Origin: Pelargonium nanum
Lineage: Eukaryota > Streptophyta > Magnoliopsida > Geraniales > Geraniaceae
Assembly (NCBI GenBank): GCA_036897485.1
Contig: JAYMTF010001374.1
Span: 1 to 23,800, forward strand
Length of the DNA: 23,800 nt
Direction: 5' to 3'
Shown: positions 10,084-17,405 of the stretch, piece by piece
How positions within the stretch are numbered: the first letter of the stretch is position 1
How the letters are laid out: the number at the start of each line of letters is the position of its first letter
The notes under the pieces: model-generated
The model's input: the letters and a program-made list of their open reading frames with translations, nothing else
Told to the model about the DNA's origin: nothing
Databases searched by the model: none
Position numbers and translations under genes: made by a program

Positions 10084-12059
10084 GTAAGTTGCTAACAAGC
10101 GAATTGAATTATGTAGTTTGATTATTGTTTTGTAGTTGCATGATATAAATGTTTAAATCTATGAAGTTGCATTGGTATTGGATTTGGTGTGGTGTGTTTG
10201 TATAATTTGCTGACAATTCATTATGTTGCTGTTGATTGAGAATAGCATTCCTGTTATCTGTGTCTATTTAGGTAGAAATTGGATTGTGAATTTTGTTCGA
10301 GAGTGGAAATCAAGAATCAAAATGGAAATGTTATTCTCGTTGTTTAATGTTTGAATTGAAAAAAAGTATTTTCTTAATCCGACCGTTGCCTTACATGCAA
10401 TATTATCTCTTCTTTAAAGAAGTGTAATTTAATTACTTGGGATCAGGTATCACTTTCCCTTTTAATTTGGCGGCGATGTGAATAGAGCAAATATCGTGTT
10501 GTTCCTTAATTACTCGCAAAAAATGGATATATGCTATTCTTTATTTCACATGCCTTTCAAGTTAATCCAAATGTGGCCACATTCATTTAATATGTGAACA
10601 TTCCTCCTCATATGTAGTATGTACAACACAATTGGCCCTACATGTGGAGCAAGGATTAAGAGGGAGACAACTCAAATTGGCCACATAGGCCTAATATCAA
10701 ACCAATTAAATTGTGCTAACATATTTATCTAATCTGATAGATGGAGGTCTCAACCGCCCAACTAGTATATCAGATGGTAAACAATGTGTGATACTTCAAT
10801 GCTTTTGTGAGAACATGTTGCGACTTGTGATTGGGATTTGGGATATGAGATCACTAATTCTGTTAGCTTCTCTTTGCCCTCGACTCAATTTATTTAATTT
10901 CATATTCTTTGTAGTAGTAAGGTGACTTGTTTGATGTTCCGTTGATATTTTGGGTTTTTCAAATGCCCAAAACACCATATATGTGCATCGATCTCTTGGT
11001 TCATCAATTCATGTTCATATTGATCTCTTTTTATGAGGTTTGATCATATATGCATATACTACATTATTTGCATAGATATCTCTTTCAAGGAATGCTCTAA
11101 TTATATGTTTTCTAAGCAGATTGAGTGAAAAAAAGGACACAATTGTTTTTCAAAGGTATTAAAACAAACTAATCCCCTATGATGATCCCTTGATCAATTG
11201 ATGAAATAATGTGTACTTTTCAACTGGACGATTGTGACACAATGTAAATAGTGAACATTAGCCTAGCATGCTTGCCACGTGACTGGCGATTAATAAAATT
11301 CTAATCTTAGAATTATGCAATTATTAGGAAAAGGTGCTAGCAAATTCATGCATCTGCCAAAATCAGAAAAAATCTGCTTCTACCAAAATGTGATTTTTGA
11401 CCTTTTTAAACATTGCCACGTAATCGAACATGTCGGGGCATTTAATTCATTCTTATCTCCCCGCTCAGTAATACGTGGGCGGTGTTGGCTATTTAAGCTA
11501 ATGCCTAGGCCCCTATACTATCATAAAGTTCTTAGAGTTTGCTTGTAACTTGTGAGTACTTGTGCTTCTTACCACCCTTGATTTGCTTGCGATAGTTCCT
11601 TTTCTCTCTGTTCTGTGATTTTTCCCCTCAAATGCTTGCGCAATTCATCTTCTTTTTGCGATTACATTTCTTCTTGTATGGCTAAGCCTTTCAGTTATTT
11701 TATTTTATTTATTATTATTATTGTATTCATTAATCTTTATATCCACGTTCTTTTTTGTGTGAATTCTAATCATCCTTTGATGCACTCCATTGATATGGTC
11801 ATTAGATCATAACTTAGTGAGGCATATACAAGGCAAAATTTGAGAAATCTAATTACATTCATATATGTACTGATATCGTATGTTTGCGCGTGCGTCTCAT
11901 TCTTCTAATTGGTATTGCCTGTAGTATTTAAAATCAGTGTTACTTCGTGAAGTTTAGATTTTGTGTTTGTCTATTTTGTTTTGTTTGTTTTTTGTTTTTC
12001 CTTAAATTGTCAATTTTTTCACCTTAATGTAATCACCATCTGTCTTGTGATTCTGGTAG
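10084..12059 (+). other. Putative long leader intron of RR1, distal-promoter model
   Basis: A consensus donor GTAAGT starts at 10084, ten bases after the inverted copy ends. The acceptor TGGTAG (12054-12059) is 23 nt upstream of the RR1 ATG. The interval contains no coding exon. Short open frames at 10713-10925 and 11315-11548 lack family resemblance. It also contains the proximal promoter. Whether this intron is spliced cannot be seen from sequence. Confidence 0.4.
11276..11496 (+). promoter_or_regulatory. Proximal promoter of RR1: G-box and TATA
   Basis: A G-box CACGTG lies at 11276-11281, an ACGTGG element at 11473-11478, and a TATTTAA TATA-like box at 11490-11496. A leader starting about 30 bp downstream could be spliced at GTGAGT (11552) to the acceptor ending at 12059, a 508-nt 5' UTR intron. 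Unit B has the same arrangement. G-box/ABRE elements suggest bZIP or bHLH control (light, abscisic acid), but that is inference. Confidence 0.55.
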
Positions 12060-12082
12060 GAATATTAAGAATTTTGTGGGAA

Positions 12083-12679
12083 ATGGCACCTACTTATGAA
12101 TCTACTGAAGTGAGTTCTGCTGCGGACAACAAGGGAAGTGGGTCGGGCTCTGGAGACCTTAACACACGAAAGGGACTCCCTGTCTTAGTCTTGAAGAACA
12201 GGATCAATGCACTTGTGGTTGATGAGGATTGCACTAGCCGCTCCATTGAAAGGTCGCTGCTACATTGGTTTGGCGTTGATACCGTGGGCATAGAAAGTGG
12301 AAGGGTTGCTGTCGATATGTTTGCTGATGGTGAAATATTCCACCTTGTCCTCATCGACATGTATCTGCACGAAATGGATGGTGCAGAGGTAAGAAGATTA
12401 TCCCCAAGATTTGGGCATTTAATAAGAAATTTGTTCATTATTGCTACGCCGAGAAACATAGTTAATTAATCAATCTTTTCTTGCACGTATGTTTCATGAC
12501 AGGCCATCCGCCAAATTAGGGCTATGGGCATCCATTGCAAGATACTTGCTGTATCGGGTGCTCCGTTTGATTTTTTGGGTGAGGAATTTTTGGTGGCTGG
12601 CGCTGACGAGTATATCGAAAAACCTCTCCAACCCCAAAAGTTGATGGATATTCTGATTGAAATTGACAATATGCTTTGA
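12083..12679 (+). CDS. Type-C response regulator, single receiver domain (RR1)
   Basis: Two exons, 12083-12388 and 12503-12679, encode 160 residues; the intron is GT-AG and phase 0. Residues 1-38 are a Ser/Gly-rich tail. About 39-158 are one receiver (REC) domain. Conserved positions are the acidic pair Asp47-Glu48 (ALVVDED), phospho-acceptor Asp92 (LVLIDMYLHEMDG), Ser120 (ILAVSG) and Lys142 (EYIEKP), so the phosphotransfer site looks intact. No output domain follows, as in Arabidopsis ARR22/ARR24-like type-C regulators, which take part in His-to-Asp phosphorelay with HPt proteins in cytosol and nucleus. I chose the ATG at 12083 because it follows a good acceptor, it is kept in unit B, and the 160-aa product aligns end to end with RR2. 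The upstream in-frame ATG at 11963 would read through intron sequence. Exon 2 is complementary to the inverted fragment at 9829-10074. Alternative: receiver of a hybrid kinase, but no kinase is nearby. Confidence 0.9.
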
Positions 12680-13080
12680 TTGATGCCGAAATCCGACCAT
12701 CAACCTTAAGAGCTCTCTAATGGCACTTAATTCGTTCTCAAGTCATGTTCGGTTCAGTTTCGTGCATTTTTGTTCGGTGTCGGAGGCTCGTTATTTTCTT
12801 TAATCAGTGTTCGATTTATGTTTATTTCAGTTTTCTGGGTTTTTAATTAGTGTCTTGTAATTTGGTTCAGTTTCAATTTATGTTTGATTCAGTTTCCAGT
12901 GTTTTTGTTGGTTATAAACACTCCTTATGTATTAGTGTCAAGGTCAATGTATGTGGCTTTTGGCCATAATGAATTAATTGGGGTCCTCTTTATTGTGTTT
13001 TGTTTGTTTGTTGTGCTATACATTATTGAGAAAATGGAATCTCAGTAAAAATTAATGGTTGAGACTCCGTCAAAATAATG
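12680..13080 (+). other. RR1 3' UTR and downstream flank
   Basis: Sequence after the RR1 stop aligns with that after RR2, including a repeated GTTTGATTCAGTTT-type phrase and the block TTTATTGTGTTTTGTTTG (about 12990 and 17317). The first 80 nt or so are also present in inverted orientation at the left end of 9829-10074. Confidence 0.5.
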
Positions 13081-13640
13081 GCATTGTGACGCGTGTTCTT
13101 GGAGCACTTGTTCGAGTCCAATTTCTTGTTCAGTGCGATTCGCTTAATAAAACATTAAACTTTCAACACTACACGAATATGACTTGTAACAAAAATTATC
13201 ACCTTTGCTAGTGCTGGCTATTGGCCAAGTCCGTTGTAGCCATGGTTTACATTCTTCATATTAAGAAATGCATGTTTATTTCTTAGGCTACTCGGCTCAA
13301 TCTCATAAACAAACAAAAAATCATTAACTTAAAATTTGTATATAAAAACAATTTTCTGTTTAAAACAACAAAAAGACGCTCTAGTTTTTCAATTAATATT
13401 CATCCGAATATAAAGTTAACGAGTGTGACATTCAAAATTACTATGACTTATAGAACTTTAAATTTGGATGAATGTTAATTGACAAACTAGAGTATCGGTT
13501 TTTTTTTTTTCCATCAAACAAAAATTTAACTAATTACTGTAAATAGTGCACTCAAAGTTATAACATAAAACAATATGTTCTTTATATAACATAAGAACAT
13601 GTCCATATAATATAATATTCAGACTCAAAACTTTCAAAGC
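13081..13640. other. Spacer between units A and B
   Basis: No gene is seen. A box-B-like word GTTCGAGTCC at about 13111-13120 may be a SINE remnant. A foldback lies at 13379-13492. The right part (13320 onward) is alignable with 9108 onward. Confidence 0.45.
13379..13492. repeat. Foldback with arms of about 39 nt
   Basis: The left arm 13379-13417 (CTCTAGTTTTTCAATTAATA...) pairs with the right arm 13454-13492 (...GTTAATTGACAAACTAGAG) with only a few mismatches and a loop of about 36 nt. It is probably a MITE remnant. The corresponding place in unit A (about 9150-9250) does not show the full hairpin. Confidence 0.7.
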
Positions 13641-13800
13641 TAACCAAGGCAGGTTGGACCAAGTGGTTTAATCACTTCGGATTCCCTTTAAAATCTCGGG
13701 TTCGAATTTCAAGATAACGCTCTGAGGTGTATTATTTGGATTTAAAAAGGAGAGCTACCTTATTGTGTAGCTCAACTGATAAAAAAAACTTGATAAAAAA
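13641..13800 (+). mobile_element. tRNA-derived SINE-like insertion
   Basis: Pol III promoter-like boxes are present: box A TTGGACCAAGTGGTTTAA (about 13653-13670) and box B GGTTCGAATTTC (about 13699-13710), about 35 nt apart. An A-rich tail ends near 13800. No tRNA cloverleaf can be drawn. The matching region of unit A lacks it, so it inserted into unit B after duplication or was lost from A. Confidence 0.6.
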
Positions 13801-13849
13801 TAAAAATATTTTTTATTAGAAAATAACTGGCTCACGGGCTCGGGTCAAA

Positions 13850-14012
13850 TGGGCCGGAATAAAAAACTCATTCACCTTTTGGACCCCATTTTATCTATCT
13901 CAATCCTCTAATTTCAAGTCGAGTCAGTGACAGCCCGCAGACCGCCGTCCCAATTGTCAGCTCTAACCCTAACCCAAAGTTCCTTTTCTTTCCAAAAACA
14001 GAAAATATAAAA
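13850..14012 (+). promoter_or_regulatory. Distal promoter of unit B, partly decayed
   Basis: TGGGCC lies at 13850-13855, telobox AACCCTAA at 13965-13972 and TATAAAA at 14006-14012. The paired TGGGCC/GGCCCA block of unit A is here CAGCCCGCAGACCGCCGTCC, so the proximal site II pair has been lost. A donor GTAAGT follows the inverted fragment at 14362. Confidence 0.5.
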
Positions 14013-14101
14013 GGTTCACTACTTGGTGACACTATAAACCCTAACCCCCATCTGATCAGAAATCTCATTTTCACTCTCTTCTTCTTCTTCTTCCCTATAT
14101 T

Positions 14102-14346
14102 CATGACTCGAGACACGATTTAGGTTCTGATAGAGAGCTCTGAATTGATGGTCGGTTTTCGGCTTCAATTCAGAGCAGATTCTCAATTTCAATGAGGAAT
14201 TGAGGATGTCCATCAACTTGGTTCGAGTGATTTTTCAATATATTCGTCAGCGCCTGCCTCTCAAGAATTCCTCTCCCAAAAGATCAAACGGAGCATCTGA
14301 CACAGCAAGAATCTTGCAATGAACCCCACAGCCCTAATCTGGTTCA
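14102..14346 (-). pseudogene. Inverted copy of response-regulator exon 2 plus 3' UTR (unit B)
   Basis: It is the same fragment as 9829-10074, with matching ends, so it predates the duplication. It is more decayed. On the minus strand there is a one-base deletion at GGGGTTCATTGC, an extra base in TTGAGAGGCAGGCGC, and length changes around the AACCAAGTTGATGGACATCC region. No frame is continuous. The left end CATGACTCGAGACACG is an exact reverse complement of CGTGTCTCGAGTCATG in the RR2 3' UTR. Confidence 0.88.
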
Positions 14347-14361
14347 TGAGTTGTTCTTCGA

Positions 14362-16317
14362 GTAAGTTGCTAACAAGCGAATTGATCAATTAAATACTGT
14401 AGTTTGATTCTTGTTTTGTAGTTGCATGATATAAATGTTTGAATCTATGAAGTTGCATTGGTATTGATAATTGAATTTGGTATGGTATGTATAATCTGCT
14501 GACAATTCATAAATGTTGCTGTTGATTGAGAATGCCATTCCTGTTATTTGTGTCTATTTAGGTAGCAGTTGGATTAGTGGAAATCAAGTGTCAAAATGGA
14601 AACTTGATTCTCATTGTTTATGTTTGAATTTAAAAAAAGGGTCATGAATTAATAATGTGAGTTTTTTTCCAATCCAACCGCTGCCTTATATGCAATATTG
14701 TTGTGTGTCCAAATCAATGTAATTCAACCACTTGGTAACGGACATCAGTTTTCCTTTTAGTTTGGCGGGGATGAGAATATAACAAATAGCACGTAGTTCC
14801 ATAATTACTCGCAAAAAAGGGATATACCCTATTCTTTATTTCACATTGTTTTCAAGTTAATCGAAAAGCGGCCTTATTGGGCCTTACAATATGTTATACT
14901 ACAATGCTCCTCTTATGTAGTGTGGACAACACAATGGGCCTTACACGTGGACTAAGGATTAAGGGGTAGACAACTCAAAGTAGGCCACATAGGCCTAGTA
15001 TCAAACTAGTTAAATTTTAGTATTTTACTAACCTATTTATCTAATTTGATAGATGTAGGTCCAACCACCTAACTAGTATATCAGATGGTCATTAACTTCA
15101 CATTGTTTCAATGCGTGATTGTTCAATGCTTTTGTGAGAACATGTTGTGACTTGTGATTGGGATATGAGATCCCTAATTATACCCTCGACTAAAATAAAT
15201 TATTTGACTTCATATGCTTTAGTGTTGTGATTAGTTTGATGTTCTTCTGATGCTCAAATCACCATATTGGCATTAATCTTTTGGTTCATCAATTCATGTT
15301 CATATTGACCTCACTTTAAAAGGTTTGGTCGTATGTATATACTACATAATTTGCATAGATATCTCTTTTAAGGAAGACGTCGATTTTAATTTATGCTAAT
15401 GGTTTAAAGGCTTTTTAAGAGATAGTAGTAACAAATCCATTTCTAGGTTGCTTGAACACTTTAATTATATGTCTTCTAAGTAGACTGAGTGGCAAAAAAA
15501 CACATTAGTTGTTCAAAGATATTAAAACAAACTAATCCCTTATGGTGATCCCTGTATCAATTGATGAAATAAATTGGATTTTTCAACCCGACAATTATGA
15601 CACAGTGGAAATAGTGAACCTTAGCCTAGCATGCTTGCCACGTGACTGATGGTTAGTAAAATTCTAATCTTAAAATTATGCAATTATTAGGAAAAGGTGC
15701 TAGCAAATTCATGCATCTGCCAAAATCAGAAAAAAATCTGCATATACCCAAATGTGATTTTGACCTTTTTAAACATTGCCACGTAACCGAACATGTCGGG
15801 GCATTTAATTCCTTCTTATCTCCTCCCTCTGTAATACGTGGGCGGTACTGGCTATTTAAGCTCATGCCTAGGCCCCTGTACTATCATAAAGTCTTTGAGT
15901 TTGCTTGTAACTTGTAAGCACTCATGCTTCTTACCGCACTTGATATGATTGTGATAGTTCCTTTTCTCTCTGTTCTGTGCTTGATCCCCTCAAATGCTAG
16001 CGCAATTCATCTTTATACTGCGATTACATTTCTTCTTGTCTGGCTAAGCCTTTTTGTTTTTTATTGTTCTGGTTATTGTATTTATTAATCTTTATATCCA
16101 CGTTCTTTTTGTGTGTGAATACTAATCATCCCTTAATGTACTCCATTGATTTGATTGTTAGATCATAACTTGGTTCTAATTGGTCTAGCTCTTAAAATTA
16201 GGATGCAGTAAGTTATGATTTTGTGTTTTTATCTATTTTGTTCTGTTTTTTTGGGGTCTCAAATTGTCAATTTCCTCACCCCTAATGCAATTACCATCTA
16301 TCTTGTGTTTCTTGTAG
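14362..16317 (+). other. Putative long leader intron of RR2, distal-promoter model
   Basis: Donor GTAAGT at 14362 and acceptor TTGTAG ending at 16317 mirror unit A. No coding exon is seen inside. It holds the proximal promoter of RR2. The open frame at 15678-15917 resembles the one in unit A only because the DNA was duplicated. Confidence 0.4.
15639..15859 (+). promoter_or_regulatory. Proximal promoter of RR2: G-box and TATA
   Basis: CACGTG lies at 15639-15644, ACGTGGGCGG at about 15836 and TATTTAA at 15853-15859. A leader from about 15885 could be spliced from GTAAGC (15914) to the acceptor ending at 16317, a 404-nt 5' UTR intron. The arrangement matches RR1. Confidence 0.55.
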
Positions 16318-16340
16318 GACTAATAGAAATTTTGTGGGAA

Positions 16341-16936
16341 ATGGCACCTCCTTATGAATCTACTGAAGTGAGTTCTGCTGCGGACAGCAAGGGAAGCGGG
16401 CTGGGCTCTGGAGACCTTAACCCACGGAGGGGACTCCCAGTCTTAGTCTTGAAGAACAGGATCAACGCACTTGTGGTTGATGGCGATCGCACTAGCAGCT
16501 CCATCGAAAGGTCACTGCTGCATTGGTTTGGCGTTGATACCGTGGGCATAGAAAGTGGAAGGGTTGCAGTCGATATGTTTGCTGATGATGAAATATTCCA
16601 CCTTGTCATCATCGACATGTACTTGCACGAAATGGATGGTGTGGAGGTAAGAAGATCATTCCCTAGATTTGGGCATATAAGAAGCATCTGTTCATTATTT
16701 ATGCGCCGAGAAACATAGTTAATTAATCAATATTTTCATGCACATTTGTTTTATTACAGGCCATCCGCCAGATTAGGGCAATGGGTTTCCATTGCAAAAT
16801 TCTTGCTGTGTCGGGTGCTCCGTTCGATCTTTTGGGAGCGGACTTCTTAGAGGCTGGCGCTGACGAGTACATTGAAAAACCGCTTCAACCCAGAAAGTTG
16901 ATGGACATTCTGATTGAAATTGACAATCTGCTTTGA
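16341..16936 (+). CDS. Type-C response regulator, single receiver domain (RR2), altered acidic pair
   Basis: Exons 16341-16646 and 16760-16936 encode 160 residues and are exactly the size of those in RR1. Phospho-acceptor Asp92 (LVIIDMYLHEMDG), Ser120 and Lys142 are kept. The acidic pair is Asp47-Gly48 (LVVDGDR) where RR1 has Asp47-Glu48. In receivers the second acidic residue (CheY Asp13) helps bind Mg2+, so phosphorylation may be weakened, although Asp49 follows directly. Other changes fall in the N-terminal tail and in the loop after GAPFD. The frame, splice sites and stop are intact, so it is probably expressed. The start is the ATG after the acceptor at 16317, aligned with RR1. The upstream frame from 16215 is intronic. 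The inverted fragment 14102-14346 lies in its distal leader. Confidence 0.88.
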
Positions 16937-17164
16937 GTTGAAGCTGGAAACCAACCATCAACCCTCAGAGCTGTCTATCAACGCCTAATTCGTGTCTCGA
17001 GTCATGTTTGTTTCAGTTCCATGGGTTTTTGTTTGGCGTCCGAGGCTTCATCAGTACCTTTAATCAATGCCTTTGAGTCATGTTTAATTCAGTTTTCTGG
17101 TTTTTGGTTGGCACAAATGGGAGCTACAATGTCAGTACTTTTAATAGTGTCTTGGGTCATATGT

Positions 17165-17275
17165 TTGACTCTTGATACTGTTGCATAAGGCATATTTTTT
17201 TACATATATATATATATATATAAAACATGCCTTATTTCAAAAAAACATGCCTTATGCAATTGTATCAAGAGTCAA
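17165..17275. repeat. Foldback around a (TA)n loop, 29-nt arms
   Basis: The left arm 17165-17193 (TTGACTCTTGATACTGTTGC...) and the right arm 17247-17275 are reverse complements with only two mismatches. The loop contains (TA)n at about 17203-17222 and an extra direct copy of AACATGCCTTAT (17225 and 17245). Unit A lacks the hairpin at the matching site near 12915-12945. Confidence 0.8.
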
Positions 17276-17405
17276 TGTATGTGGCTTTTAGCCTTAATGA
17301 ATGAGATGGTTTCTTCTTTATTGTGTTTTGTTTGTTTGTTGTGTTATTCATTATTGAGAAAATGGAATCTTGGTAAAAAAATTAATGGTCGAGACTTAGT
17401 CAAAT

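Larger units (their letters stand above)
9550..13080 (+). repeat. Tandem duplication unit A (period about 4.26 kb)
   Basis: Unit A aligns with unit B through promoter, inverted exon fragment, introns, coding exons and 3' UTR. Matched landmarks are the TATA box at 9748 and 14006, the coding ATG at 12083 and 16341, and the G-box at 11276 and 15639, giving offsets of 4258-4363. Small indels account for the spread. Homology to the left continues weakly to about 9108. On the right it fades near 13075. Confidence 0.85.
13820..17405 (+). repeat. Tandem duplication unit B
   Basis: This is the second copy of the roughly 4.26-kb unit. Compared with unit A it has about 80 extra bases near 15375-15460, lacks about 70 bases near 16165 (A: 11840-11930), carries a SINE near its left edge and has an extra foldback in the 3' region (17165-17275). 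Coding exons are the most similar part. Confidence 0.85.

Noticed and set aside
11315..11548. Open frame MQLLGKGASKF... that is also present in unit B (15678-15917)
   Set aside because: The similarity comes from the tandem duplication. The frame overlaps the G-box/TATA promoter, has no family resemblance, and its end differs between units.
11963..12082. N-terminal extension of RR1 from the upstream in-frame ATG at 11963 (hydrophobic)
   Set aside because: It crosses a pyrimidine tract and acceptor at 12059, and the matching region in unit B differs in sequence. It is intron read as protein.
12094..12459. Minus-strand open frames over RR1 exon 1 and the matching ones at 16352-16687
   Set aside because: They are shadows of the receiver coding exons on the other strand.
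13651..13712. tRNA gene suggested by box A- and box B-like words
   Set aside because: No cloverleaf, anticodon stem or acceptor stem can be drawn. A tRNA-derived SINE fits better.
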